DNA of 64,000 bases from Shewanella zhangzhouensis. GTDB taxonomy: Bacteria; Pseudomonadota; Gammaproteobacteria; Enterobacterales; Shewanellaceae. The position numbers and the translations under genes are program-made. The stretch lies in NCBI RefSeq assembly GCF_019457615.1, contig NZ_CP080414.1, positions 1,796,501-1,860,500 of the forward strand, written 5' to 3'. Of the stretch, positions 8,689-17,374 are shown piece by piece (the stretch's first letter is position 1; each line of letters begins with the position of its first letter). The notes under the pieces were generated by a model. The model was given only the letters and a program-made list of their open reading frames with translations. It was not told the DNA's origin and searched no databases.

Positions 8689-8949
8689 ATGAAACTCACC
8701 GCTGAAATCAGCATGTATCCACTGCATGATAATTACCTCGAGCCCATCCGCTGGTTTATCGGCAGGCTCGACAGTTACCCGCAAATTGTCCGTCGCACCA
8801 ACGCCATGGCAACTCAGGTGCAGGGCGACTATGCCGAGGTGATGGCTATGCTGGCCAGCGAAATGCAGGCGGCACACGAAAAATTCGGCAAGGCTGTGTT
8901 TGTCTGCAAGTTTATTGGCGGCGAACTCGACCTGTCCCACTCGGAGTAA
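8689..8949 (+). CDS. Thiamine-binding protein (YkoF/YqgV-like)
   Basis: An 86-residue protein with the MTH1187/YkoF-type ferredoxin-like pattern (AEISMYPLHDNYLEPIRWFIGRL near the N-terminus). Members bind thiamine or hydroxymethylpyrimidine and occur beside thiamine transport genes. No signal peptide is seen, so it is probably cytoplasmic. Two adjacent ATGs (8686, 8689) follow AGGA at 8677-8680; 8689 gives the better spacing. It lies inside the TPP-riboswitch cluster, three bases before the permease gene, which supports a role in retaining or handing over incoming thiamine. Confidence 0.78.
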   Translation: MKLTAEISMYPLHDNYLEPIRWFIGRLDSYPQIVRRTNAMATQVQGDYAEVMAMLASEMQAAHEKFGKAVFVCKFIGGELDLSHSE

Positions 8950-8952
8950 CCC

Positions 8953-9600
8953 ATGCAGGCGGATTTTTGGGGCTGGCTTGGCGGAGCCTTTCACAGCGCC
9001 TTTGGTGAAATGCAGGTGCTGTCGGCCTGGGAAGGGGTTGCCGTGATACTGGCCATGGCCTACTTGCTGCTGGCGATGAAACGCAGCCGCTGGTGCTGGG
9101 CAGCGGCCTTTGCCAGCACAGCCATTTACACGGTGCTCTTTTATGAAGTCGCGCTGCTGATGGAGTCGGCGCTGAATGTGTACTACATGGGCATGGCCAT
9201 TTACGGCTATTGGCTGTGGCGTCAGGATGGCCAGGATGAACTCAAAGTCCAGCGTTGGCCGCTTAAACAGCATCTGGGCATCATAGCGCTGACCTCTATC
9301 GCATCCCTTGCAGTGGGGCATTTGATGGCCACCTTTACCGAGGCCTCATTCCCGTATCTCGATGCGGCAACCACCTGCTTTGCGGTGATGACCACCTTCC
9401 TGGTGGCGAAAAAGGTGTTGGAGAACTGGCTTTATTGGGTGGTGATAGATGTGGTGTCCATCTACCTCTACCTCAGTAAGGGATTGATGATGACGTCCCT
9501 GCTGTTTGTGTTCTACGTGGGGCTGGCGGTGGCCGGTTACTTCGTGTGGCGTGCGGCGGCGGCCGAGCAGCGCCCCCCCGAGCTGGCGCTTAAGTCATGA
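8953..9600 (+). CDS. pnuT: PnuC-family permease, probable thiamine transporter PnuT
   Basis: A 215-residue inner-membrane protein with about seven hydrophobic segments and the PnuC-family signature near the C-terminal third (WLYWVVIDVVSIYLYL). PnuC proteins carry nicotinamide riboside by facilitated diffusion, and the PnuT subgroup next to TPP riboswitches carries thiamine. Position in this cluster favours PnuT. Trapping would come from phosphorylation by the kinase-like product of the next gene, whose start codon overlaps this stop (ATGA). Confidence 0.86.
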   Translation: MQADFWGWLGGAFHSAFGEMQVLSAWEGVAVILAMAYLLLAMKRSRWCWAAAFASTAIYTVLFYEVALLMESALNVYYMGMAIYGYWLWRQDGQDELKVQRWPLKQHLGIIALTSIASLAVGHLMATFTEASFPYLDAATTCFAVMTTFLVAKKVLENWLYWVVIDVVSIYLYLSKGLMMTSLLFVFYVGLAVAGYFVWRAAAAEQRPPELALKS

Positions 9601-10637
9601 CAATGCCTCTGGCGACCAAGCCAAGCGAGGAATCCCGGACGCAATCGCTTCCGGGTATTACCGACGAGGTGCTCGCATTTATTGCCGATACCGGTTTTTT
9701 CGCCGATGGGTATCGCCTCGAGCCGCTGACCCGGGGGCTGAGTAACCATAACCTGGCGCTCTTTGCCCGCGAAGGTGCCTATGTGCTGCGGGTGAACCGC
9801 GATGAGAGCAGCGCCTTTTGTCAGCGGGCCTTTGAAGCAGACAACTGGCGCCTTGCGGCGACAGCGGGACTCGCGCCGACCTTGATGGCCCAAAGCGCCG
9901 ATGGCCGCTGTTATCTCTCTCCCTTGCTGGACGATGGTGGCTGGCAGCAGCGCTATCAGGAAGTCCCCCTGAGTCAATTTCGCCCCGGTTTAGCGTCTCA
10001 AACGGATACTTGCCATCCAAATACAACCACGGCCTCTAAAATTGCACAGGAATGCACAGGCCCTTCAGACGCGGCCCGGCTGCTGCTCGACTTGCTGCTG
10101 GGACTGCAGGCCTTGCCGGTGCCGACCAATGTAAAAGGTTTTGCCACCCAGTGGCAGGATTATGAGTTGGCGCTGGAAGCGAGCAAATCGCAATGGGCCC
10201 GGGATCCCCGCTGGTGTATGGCCTATGAGGCACTGGCTGCAGAATTTGCCAATGTTGAGGCTGCCATGGCGCGCCTCGAAGCCATGGGGCTTGCTTACCA
10301 GTACAGTCATCGGGATCTCACGCCCCATAATTTGCTTCGTCATCAGGGCAAATTGTTTTGCATCGATTTTGAATATGCCTGCGCCTCACACCCCTTGTGG
10401 GATCTTGCCGCCGTGCTGGCAAGCCACAATTTGTCGGCGCCAGAGCGTACTGCACTGATGAACGCCTACCTTTATGCCCATCCACAGCTGGAGTCCTCCA
10501 TGTCTGCGAGGGTGGTGGATGCGGTGGCACTGCATTGGTATTTTGGCGCTATCTGGGCGCTGCTGATGGCAGGGGAGTCGGGGGATGAAGACTATCTTTG
10601 CTGGTTTCACAGATACTTACAATTGGCCAAGAGTTGA
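9597..10637 (+). CDS. Aminoglycoside/choline kinase-fold phosphotransferase, probable thiamine kinase
   Basis: A 346-residue kinase-like protein of the APH/choline kinase fold. The catalytic loop HRDLTPHN is at 238-245 and the metal-binding segment IDFEYA at about 256-261, followed by HPLWDLAAV. The ATGA overlap with the PnuT-like permease and the TPP riboswitch upstream make thiamine the likely substrate, as in ThiK, which makes thiamine monophosphate. The segment at about 130-155 looks like a poorly conserved linker. No terminator follows directly, and the gene is the last of its operon. Substrate is inferred from context. Confidence 0.82.
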   Translation: MTMPLATKPSEESRTQSLPGITDEVLAFIADTGFFADGYRLEPLTRGLSNHNLALFAREGAYVLRVNRDESSAFCQRAFEADNWRLAATAGLAPTLMAQSADGRCYLSPLLDDGGWQQRYQEVPLSQFRPGLASQTDTCHPNTTTASKIAQECTGPSDAARLLLDLLLGLQALPVPTNVKGFATQWQDYELALEASKSQWARDPRWCMAYEALAAEFANVEAAMARLEAMGLAYQYSHRDLTPHNLLRHQGKLFCIDFEYACASHPLWDLAAVLASHNLSAPERTALMNAYLYAHPQLESSMSARVVDAVALHWYFGAIWALLMAGESGDEDYLCWFHRYLQLAKS

Positions 10638-10700
10638 CGCCTTGTCCATTTCCGCTGGCCCTTGTTACCCTTCCCTAAGCCATAACAGAAAAGGACATCT

Positions 10701-11549
10701 ATGAAACGTGCTCTGGCAGTAATGGGTCTGGCGCTTTTTTTACTCGCGGGTTGCTCGACCAAGATGAGTTACTACTTCCTCGATTGGGCCATTGAGTGGG
10801 AGTTGGATGACTATGTGGATTTAAACCGCGACCAGCAGAAGCAATTTGATGCGGTGCTGGACGAGTTTATCGACTGGCATCGCCGTGAGGAGCTGCCCCG
10901 CTATGTGGCTCAGCTGGAAAGCATCAAGCAACAGATGCTTTCCGGTACCTTAACACCCGCCGCCTGGGCCGAAGAGGTCAACTATGCCCAGTCTCACTGG
11001 TTTCGGCTGTTTGAACATGTGTTTGAAGGCATCTTGCCCATTGTGCAGAGTCTGTCAGACGAGCAGGTATCCGGCATTATCGAACAGCTTCGTAAGGAAG
11101 AGGCCAAACTGGTGGCCGAATATGCCGGTAAAACACAGGAAGAGTTGATTGCCGACTCAGATGAACGGCTCACCGAACGGGCCGAAAAGTGGATAGGCAA
11201 GTTATCGGACAAGCAAAAAGCCATGATCCATGCATCCAACACATCAAGGCTGTCGACTCTGGATATGTGGCTTGAATACCGTCACGAATGGCTCAGACAG
11301 TTTGAAACCGCCCTCAATCAAAGAGCCGATACCCCTTTGCTGCGCAGCAGGCTGCAACTCCTGATGACAGCCCCGCAAACCCTGAAGTCAGAGAAACATC
11401 AGCAGGCGGTGCGCGAAAACAGCGAGAATTTTGGTCGTTTGGTCATGAGCATCTATCGGGACCTGTCCGATAAGCAAAGCAAAAAGCTCTGGCATGAATA
11501 CGATGCTCTGACAAAAGACCTGGCAGAGCTTGCCAACGAGCCCGACTAA
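10701..11549 (+). CDS. DUF6279 family lipoprotein
   Basis: A 282-residue lipoprotein (lipobox LAGC, Cys18) with an almost entirely helical mature part rich in charged residues, for example DLNRDQQKQFDAVLDEFIDWHR. The N-terminal pattern of a tyrosine-rich stretch followed by a DxxxDLNxxQ motif fits the DUF6279 family. No function is established. It stands 63 bases after the thiamine kinase gene, has its own AAGGA ribosome site, and ends at a terminator, so it may be a separate unit. Confidence 0.8.
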   Translation: MKRALAVMGLALFLLAGCSTKMSYYFLDWAIEWELDDYVDLNRDQQKQFDAVLDEFIDWHRREELPRYVAQLESIKQQMLSGTLTPAAWAEEVNYAQSHWFRLFEHVFEGILPIVQSLSDEQVSGIIEQLRKEEAKLVAEYAGKTQEELIADSDERLTERAEKWIGKLSDKQKAMIHASNTSRLSTLDMWLEYRHEWLRQFETALNQRADTPLLRSRLQLLMTAPQTLKSEKHQQAVRENSENFGRLVMSIYRDLSDKQSKKLWHEYDALTKDLAELANEPD

Positions 11550-11566
11550 ACTGGCAACAGGTGGCT

Positions 11567-11597
11567 GGCCGCAGATAAGGTGTTCTGCGGCCTTTTT
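11567..11597 (+). terminator. Rho-independent terminator
   Basis: GGCCGCAG / CTGCGGCC stem with an 11-base loop followed by TTTTT, just after the DUF6279 gene. Confidence 0.85.
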
Positions 11598-11689
11598 ATT
11601 AAACAGGCTTCAGCAATAAACAGGCTCCTGCAATAAAGATGGGTTGTCACAGGTCTTAATCACACAGCATCTGATTTTGGCGAGGACCT

Positions 11690-12286
11690 ATGGCGCACTT
11701 TATTCATTCTCTTAACCTTCAAGCCCGGCATCTTGGTGAGGCAGTGGCCCCCCTGGCGTTGAGGGTGTATCTGGCCCCCGTGCTGATGCAGGCAGGCTAT
11801 AACAAACTCAGCCACTTTGACGACACTGCTGCCTGGTTTGGCAATCCGGACTGGGGTCTTGGCTTGCCCTTTCCTGAGCTGATGACGGCACTTGCGGCAG
11901 GCACTGAGTTTTTTGGTGCCATCCTGCTGATATTGGGACTCTTTACCCGACTTATCTCCATTCCGCTGATGATTACCATGCTGGTGGCCGCCTTCACGGT
12001 GCACTGGCAAAATGGTTGGCTTGCCATTGCAGACCCTTCCAGCTGGCTTGCCAACGAACAGGTTATTGCGTCGGCCGAGCGGCTCGCCAAAGCCAAAAGT
12101 TTGCTGCAGGAGCACGGTAATTACGACTGGCTCACCGGCAGCGGCAATTTTGTGGTGCTCAACAACGGTATTGAATTTGCCATCACCTATTTTGTGATGT
12201 TGCTGGCGCTGTTTGCCATGGGGGGCGGCCGGTTGACCAGTCTGGATTGGTGGCTGGCAAAACGCTTCGGCCTGCACAAGGACTAG
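11690..12286 (+). CDS. DoxX family membrane protein
   Basis: A 198-residue protein with four to five hydrophobic segments and the DoxX core (RVYLAPVLMQAGYNKLSHFDD, then EFFGAILLILGLFTRL). It is longer than minimal DoxX proteins because of an insert at about 105-150. DoxX/HvfX proteins occur with redox or metal-handling partners, but none is adjacent here. The start at 11690 follows GAGGA. Exact role unknown. Confidence 0.85.
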   Translation: MAHFIHSLNLQARHLGEAVAPLALRVYLAPVLMQAGYNKLSHFDDTAAWFGNPDWGLGLPFPELMTALAAGTEFFGAILLILGLFTRLISIPLMITMLVAAFTVHWQNGWLAIADPSSWLANEQVIASAERLAKAKSLLQEHGNYDWLTGSGNFVVLNNGIEFAITYFVMLLALFAMGGGRLTSLDWWLAKRFGLHKD

Positions 12287-12401
12287 GCACAGCGGGTTAT
12301 CCGGATTCAGTTGTAAAGGGCAGGGCAGCGGGGTAAATCTGCTTTCATTGCCCCGACGATTTGCTATCCTGCACAGGATAAATGAATAAGAGGATAACTC
12401 A

Positions 12402-12950
12402 TTGGATGCTTTAACCTTATTACTTACCCGTCAATCCTGTCCCCGTTTGGTCGACCCAGCGCCAAATGACGCCGAGCTGAAGACCATACTCGATGCCGCT
12501 CTGCGGGTGCCGGACCATGGCGCCCTGAGTCCCTTCGAATTCATTATCGCCACCGGCGACGGTCTGGACCGACTGGGTGGCATTTTTGAGTCCGCCGCCA
12601 GAAATCAGGGGGCGGACGAGGCCTTTATTGCCAAAGCCGCGTCTATGCCAAAACGTGCGCCCATGGTCATTACCATAGTGGCCAAGTGCCAGGCGCACCC
12701 CAAGGTACCAGTGCTGGAGCAGCAAATTGCGGCCGGCTGTGCGGCCATGGCCATGCAGCAGGCGGCGTTTGCCTTGGGCCTGGGGGGGATTTGGCGCACT
12801 GGCGATTTCGCCTTTGACCCGGCGGTGCATCAGGCGCTTGGCTTGACTGATATGGACCAGATAGTCGGATTTCTGTACCTGGGGACGCCCGCCGTTGATG
12901 CGCCGGCGAAGCCCGGCAGAGATGGTATGCAGTACGCTCGCTACCTCTGA
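12402..12950 (+). CDS. YdjA-like nitroreductase family protein
   Basis: A 182-residue FMN-dependent nitroreductase fold protein. The N-terminus (MDALTLLLTRQS) and the conserved ALRVPDHGALSPFEFII segment closely resemble Escherichia coli YdjA. The glycine-rich segment FALGLGGIWRTGDFA is typical of the FMN site. YdjA-type enzymes reduce nitro compounds or quinones with NAD(P)H, and the natural substrate is uncertain. The start is TTG at 12402, with AGAGGA at 12389-12394. The nearest ATG is out of frame. A shared terminator follows. Confidence 0.88.
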   Translation: MDALTLLLTRQSCPRLVDPAPNDAELKTILDAALRVPDHGALSPFEFIIATGDGLDRLGGIFESAARNQGADEAFIAKAASMPKRAPMVITIVAKCQAHPKVPVLEQQIAAGCAAMAMQQAAFALGLGGIWRTGDFAFDPAVHQALGLTDMDQIVGFLYLGTPAVDAPAKPGRDGMQYARYL

Positions 12951-12966
12951 ACGAGTGCAGTAAATC

Positions 12967-12991
12967 AAAAAGGCCCCACTGGGGCCTTTTT
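12967..12991. terminator. Bidirectional terminator
   Basis: AAAAAGGCCCC / GGGGCCTTTTT with a 3-base loop between two convergent genes. Confidence 0.9.
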
Positions 12992-12994
12992 GCG

Positions 12995-13729
12995 TTAATC
13001 CAGACCGATACCCACATCCAGGCTGTCGAACCAATCCAGAAAGGATTTGACCTGTGGTCCTTTAAAGATACGCCCGTGTTGGGGACACATATACTGAATA
13101 TCCAAATCCCGCATCCGCGCCACCCAATTACTCTTGGCGCGATTGGAGGGCATCCAGCGGCGGTGGAAATATTCCATCTTGCCGATGTGGCTCGCAAAAT
13201 CATCCACAAAGATGTCGGCCTCGGCGGGCTCAAGGGCCGCGCCCACATCCCCTGACATCAGTACTTTAGCTACCGGGTCGTAGACGTGAAAATTGCCGGA
13301 CGCATGCAGGTAATGGGCAGGGATGAACTGCAGCTCAACGTCGCCCACCTGTAACTTGCCGCCCTTGTCCTTAATGGGTTCGTAGCTGATGTTATTCATA
13401 CCGAAATGACGGATGAATCCCTCCCATAACCAGGGAGCATAAAGCTTGGCCTTGGGCAGAGTCTGATCCCACAGGCCAAGGGATGAGATGATATCCGGAT
13501 CCTGGTGGGAGGCAAAAAGATAGGTCAGCTGTTCAAGGGGGATGTGGCGAACCAGACTGGCCAGCATGGGGGCAAAGAGTTCAATGCCGCCTGGGTCCAT
13601 TAACAGCGACTGATTACCGCTTTGAACCAGATATTGGTTGGTGTCGATGATTTTGTCGTTCTTCTCGGGGTCCCTGCCGAAATACAGCCACTTGTGAGTC
13701 GGGGTCTCGACCAGTAATTGTGTCTTCAT
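12995..13729 (-). CDS. Diiron MBL-fold protein, probable oxygen-binding sensor (ODP-like)
   Basis: A 244-residue metallo-beta-lactamase fold protein whose ligand spacing matches the flavodiiron group: H75-x-D77-x-D79, then H143, D162 and H219. The usual final histidine of the first motif is an isoleucine (I80). There is no flavodoxin domain. Related stand-alone diiron proteins bind O2 and act as sensors for chemoreceptors in Treponema. The gene starts 16 bases after a chemoreceptor-like gene on the same strand, which supports a sensory role. A hydrolase function is possible but less likely. It has an AAGGA ribosome site before ATG 13729. Confidence 0.82.
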   Translation of the reverse strand: MKTQLLVETPTHKWLYFGRDPEKNDKIIDTNQYLVQSGNQSLLMDPGGIELFAPMLASLVRHIPLEQLTYLFASHQDPDIISSLGLWDQTLPKAKLYAPWLWEGFIRHFGMNNISYEPIKDKGGKLQVGDVELQFIPAHYLHASGNFHVYDPVAKVLMSGDVGAALEPAEADIFVDDFASHIGKMEYFHRRWMPSNRAKSNWVARMRDLDIQYMCPQHGRIFKGPQVKSFLDWFDSLDVGIGLD

Positions 13730-13745
13730 TGGTTAATCCTTAACG

Positions 13746-14357
13746 TCAATGGGAATCGAACAGGCGTATGGCGGTGTCAACCCGCTCGCGGATCTGAGCG
13801 GCAACCGTATCGACCTTGTTGGCCACGTCCACGAAGATGGTCTGAAATCGTCCATCGACCCGGCAAGCCTCTACCCGGCAGATGGAGGCGAGGGCGTTGG
13901 CGCTGCGCAGGTTTTGTTTTAAATCCAACAACTGTACCTGCATCTTGCTGAGCACCTGATTGAAATCACTCTCCAGTTTGGCGTAATGCTCTTCTGTGGT
14001 TTCGATGGCGCCAGCCATGCTGTAGGCGTAGATGGCTGTGCTGGCTTTATCGCGGGCGGCGTGAAAATAATGCAGGGCCGTGGCGGTGCGAGCGGTGCGG
14101 GTGGCCAGCTTGCTGGCTTCCTTTGCCAGCTGATTGATTTCGTTGGCCGCACGCTTGGTGTAACCGGCCAGCTCATCGATATAGTGAGTTAGCGCCTTGA
14201 ATCCAAGGGCGGCACTGCCAATCCGGCTTGAGGCGGCCTGGGCATTGCTGGCGGTGAGATTAATTTCCTTGCAGCTGGCGAGTGTGTGGTTAAGCTCTGC
14301 GGCGACCATGGCCGCAGTCACATAATAGGGCCGTCGTCCCTGAGAAATATTCTGCAT
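13746..14357 (-). CDS. Short chemoreceptor-like helical protein
   Basis: A 203-residue, almost fully helical protein without membrane segments or signal peptide. The stretch at about 28-80 (INLTASNAQAASSRIG, then IDELAGYTKRAANEINQL) resembles a methyl-accepting chemotaxis hairpin, but without a clear version of the most conserved kinase-binding tip. The second half looks like a four-helix bundle. It is probably cotranscribed with the diiron MBL gene, which lies 16 bases downstream. It may relay an oxygen or redox signal, or act as a non-chemotactic partner. The ribosome site is AAGGAAA. Confidence 0.68.
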   Translation of the reverse strand: MQNISQGRRPYYVTAAMVAAELNHTLASCKEINLTASNAQAASSRIGSAALGFKALTHYIDELAGYTKRAANEINQLAKEASKLATRTARTATALHYFHAARDKASTAIYAYSMAGAIETTEEHYAKLESDFNQVLSKMQVQLLDLKQNLRSANALASICRVEACRVDGRFQTIFVDVANKVDTVAAQIRERVDTAIRLFDSH

Positions 14358-14452
14358 GATGAATTTCCTTCCCGATGACAGCTAAAGTATAGTCAGGGTT
14401 AATAAATTTGCGCCGCGAAGAAAAATCCTGCGGCCTTGCTGAAGGAGTTACC

Positions 14453-14962
14453 TTGGAGCCCATCTTCACTGAGCGCTTAATTTTGCGCGAATTCACTCTG
14501 GCAGATGCCGATGACATTCTTGCGCTGCTCACCACACCAGACTTTATTCGCAATATTGGCGACAGGGGAGTCAAGGACCTTGAAAGTGCCCACAGCTACC
14601 TCAAAGACGGCCCGCTGCAGAGTTATCGCGAGCATGGTTTTGGGCTTTGGCGCATTGGGCTTGCCGGGGACGACCGCTTTATCGGTACATGCGGCCTTAT
14701 CCGGCGCGATACTCTGCCGGCAGTGGACATAGGTTATGCGCTGCTACCCGAGTTTTACGGACAGGGGTTTGCCATCGAAGCTGCCAGAGCCTGTATGGCA
14801 ATGCGGCGGGATTTTGGTTTGGCGCAGGTGATCGCCATCGTGGCGAAAGATAACCTGCCGTCCCAACGGTTGTTGGAAAAATTGGGTCTGCAGTTCTCGG
14901 GTCACATCCCTTTTGGCGAACCTGCTGTGGACGTACGACTTTACAAGCTTCTATCTGACTGA
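14453..14962 (+). CDS. GNAT N-acetyltransferase (RimJ/RimL type)
   Basis: A 169-residue GNAT protein beginning with the typical TERLILREFTLADAD segment. The acetyl-CoA binding region is near residues 97-120 (DIGYALLPEFYGQGFAIEA). RimJ/RimL relatives acetylate protein N-termini, amino acids or antibiotics, and the substrate is unknown here. I chose TTG 14453, preceded by AGGAG at 14443-14447. A longer reading from TTG 14408 has no ribosome site. It diverges from the chemoreceptor-like gene. Confidence 0.84.
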   Translation: MEPIFTERLILREFTLADADDILALLTTPDFIRNIGDRGVKDLESAHSYLKDGPLQSYREHGFGLWRIGLAGDDRFIGTCGLIRRDTLPAVDIGYALLPEFYGQGFAIEAARACMAMRRDFGLAQVIAIVAKDNLPSQRLLEKLGLQFSGHIPFGEPAVDVRLYKLLSD

Positions 14963-15148
14963 TTTATAACAATCTATTTTGATTGTCACTGAGTCGTTTC
15001 TCCACTAAAATTTGCGCGTTTTCCGGGGCCTTTGCAGCGACTGATTTGCGAAGGCCGTATTGACGCCCTACCTCGAAATAATGGTCCATTTTCCCGCCCG
15101 GACCCTTGAGTACAGCGAAAGCGTGGCTTTTGTTTGAGTCTTGCAATC

Positions 15149-15772
15149 ATGGTTTGTGAGTTCAGTGAGTCTGTGCTCGATGGCATCGCAGATGCGCTTG
15201 TCGATCGCGGTTATATTTGTATCGATGATTTGTTCGAACCCGGGGTAGTTGCCAGATTAAGAGATAAGGTCTTTGCCGAGGCTGACGAAACCTTTAAACC
15301 CGCCAGTATTGGCAGGGGCCATGAACAGCACCGCAATACCGACATTCGCCGCGACAGCATTCGTTGGCTCGAGCCCCATTGCGCGGTGGACAATAGCTAT
15401 TTGTCGCTGATGGAGTCGCTTAAAAATGGCCTTAACCGCCGCCTGTTTATGGGGCTGTTCGACTACGAAAGCCACTATGCGCTCTACCGTCCCGGTGCTT
15501 TCTATAAAAAACACGTTGATGCCTTAAAAGGCAGCCAGAATCGTATTTTAACGACGGTCTTTTTTATGAATCCGGATTGGCAGCCAGAGCACGGCGGCGT
15601 GCTCAAGCTCTACGAAGAAGACGACAGTCTGATTGAAGAGCTGGCGCCCTTGATGGGGCGCTTGGTCATTTTCCTGTCGGAGCGCTTTCCCCACGAAGTG
15701 ATGCCCACAAAAGTCGACAGAGCCAGTATCGCGGGTTGGTTCAGGGTCGCGGGCAGCCAGCACGGCTTTTAA
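15149..15772 (+). CDS. 2OG-Fe(II) oxygenase
   Basis: A 207-residue protein with the double-stranded beta-helix signature of prolyl hydroxylase-like enzymes: iron ligands H122-x-D124 and H182, and the 2-oxoglutarate-binding Arg191. The segment YRPGAFYKKHVDA is typical. Members hydroxylate proteins or small molecules and the substrate is unknown. The start is uncertain: ATG 15149 lacks a clear ribosome site, and TTG 15134 would add five residues. The gene is single and ends at a strong terminator. Confidence 0.85.
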   Translation: MVCEFSESVLDGIADALVDRGYICIDDLFEPGVVARLRDKVFAEADETFKPASIGRGHEQHRNTDIRRDSIRWLEPHCAVDNSYLSLMESLKNGLNRRLFMGLFDYESHYALYRPGAFYKKHVDALKGSQNRILTTVFFMNPDWQPEHGGVLKLYEEDDSLIEELAPLMGRLVIFLSERFPHEVMPTKVDRASIAGWFRVAGSQHGF

Positions 15773-15805
15773 GTGCTGACTGACACGAGGCTGAGTTTGC
15801 CCCAA

Positions 15806-15837
15806 TAAAAAAGGATGCCAACGGCATCCTTTTTTTG
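15806..15837. terminator. Bidirectional terminator
   Basis: AAAAAAGGATGCC / GGCATCCTTTTTTT with a 3-base loop between convergent genes. Confidence 0.9.
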
Positions 15838-15849
15838 CATGGCAGTGCA

Positions 15850-17349
15850 TTAGAACGCCAATATCAGGTCGCTCGAGAACACCCAGCCATTGGCGCCCAC
15901 CTGGAATGGCACGCTGGAGTAACCCACGGGTGAGTCGTTCAGGTACAGACCCTGGAAGTTTAACCTCAGCTCACGCCTTCCCAGCGGGAAATAATTCACC
16001 CCTACGGTGATATCGTACGGATCGCCATAATCACCAAATATTTGCGAATAGCCTGCATAGGCTTGCAGCTTATTGGGGATCACCATGGCACTGCCCTGGA
16101 TTTGGAAGCCCGAATCGTCCACCGAGTCCACCGGAATGGGACCCGTGGTCACAAAGTCGTCCAGCCAGCGCTGGTACACCTCGGCTTCCAGCGACCATCC
16201 CTTGTACTTGAAGCCCCCGTTCACCGCCGCCATCTGATAGGTCGCTTTACGGATGTCGCCACCCGTCATAAAGGGATCGGTTCTGAAAATAAGCGTCCCA
16301 TCTGATAATCTCAACTGGCTGTTTTCAAAGCCTTCGGTACCGGGCTGGCCCTGGGCATCTTCGCGGCTGTGGGTGAAGTGAACCCCAAAGAGGGTGGCAA
16401 ATTCGTCATGGTATTCATAATCACCGAGGCCCTGTCCCGGGCCATATTCACCCGTGGTGGGCATCCACCAGAGCGCGCCGGACATCGTATTGAACTCGCC
16501 GTCGAGCTGGGCAGCATTCACCCCGAGCTGGCTTAAGTTGTTCCCTATCATGGCGCGGTATTCAAGCCCTTCGGCCAGTTTACCGTTGGCCCAGAGCCCC
16601 GTGGTGTAAGAGCCGCGGAAAAACTCATCGGCTATGGTGCGATGGTCATTCTTGAGCCAATTGGGGAAGGTGTAGTTGGTGGAGCGGGTGGATGGCAAGG
16701 CACCGATGCCGGCGTAAAGATTAAAGGCTTCATCAAATTGGAAACCCATATTGCCGCCGAGTACCACCTGCGCCGGATCGCCCTGACTGGTGTTCGAGGT
16801 CCAGGCATACAGCAGGTAGCGGAATCTGGGGTCAAACAACCAGCCTTTAAAGTTCAGGGTGATTTTCTGAAACTGCAGATCGTTGCGGATATCCAGATTG
16901 CTGGTACGGCCAAAGCTGTCTGTGTAGCTATCATCGAGCCCCTTTTGATTGAGATAGCGGGCATAGGTAAAGGCGCTGATATCCAATTCGCCCCACTCAT
17001 CACGGGCGAGAACAAAGCCCTTGCCGGGCTCAAAAATACCACTTTCCCGTTTGGGTTCTACCCGGGGTTTTGGCGGCGGGCGTTTTTCCGGAGTCTGACT
17101 GTCAACACCCTTGGCCTCGGCACTCAGGATGGCCGCCGACTCCGGCGAGGCTTCAGTCACTTCAGACTCAAGTGATGCGATACGGCGTTCAAACTCGCGG
17201 CTTTGGGCATCGAGTTCAGCTTTCATGGCCTTGAGGGCTGCCAGCTCTTTAGCTATCTCCTCGGCGCGCTTGTCGCTGATTTCTGCCAATGACATCCCGG
17301 GGGCCAGCAGCGCTGCGGTCACCAGGATGCCTGTTAAGGATGGTTTCAT
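15850..17349 (-). CDS. Outer-membrane porin with N-terminal coiled coil (phosphate-selective porin-like)
   Basis: A 499-residue exported protein. A signal peptide ends near SLAEI, followed by a short coiled coil at about 25-60 (KELAALKAMKAELDAQSREFERRI), a proline-rich linker (KRPPPKPRVEPKR), and a beta-barrel to the C-terminus, which ends SDLILAF with a terminal aromatic residue. The coiled coil plus barrel fits OprP/OprO-like trimeric porins. I set the start at 17349 after AAGGAAA. It is the last gene of a three-gene reverse cluster with an OprD-like barrel and an amidohydrolase, 25 bases after the OprD-like gene. The substrate is unknown. Confidence 0.75.
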   Translation of the reverse strand: MKPSLTGILVTAALLAPGMSLAEISDKRAEEIAKELAALKAMKAELDAQSREFERRIASLESEVTEASPESAAILSAEAKGVDSQTPEKRPPPKPRVEPKRESGIFEPGKGFVLARDEWGELDISAFTYARYLNQKGLDDSYTDSFGRTSNLDIRNDLQFQKITLNFKGWLFDPRFRYLLYAWTSNTSQGDPAQVVLGGNMGFQFDEAFNLYAGIGALPSTRSTNYTFPNWLKNDHRTIADEFFRGSYTTGLWANGKLAEGLEYRAMIGNNLSQLGVNAAQLDGEFNTMSGALWWMPTTGEYGPGQGLGDYEYHDEFATLFGVHFTHSREDAQGQPGTEGFENSQLRLSDGTLIFRTDPFMTGGDIRKATYQMAAVNGGFKYKGWSLEAEVYQRWLDDFVTTGPIPVDSVDDSGFQIQGSAMVIPNKLQAYAGYSQIFGDYGDPYDITVGVNYFPLGRRELRLNFQGLYLNDSPVGYSSVPFQVGANGWVFSSDLILAF

Positions 17350-17374
17350 GTGGCTTTCCTTGTCGTTCGTTGGA

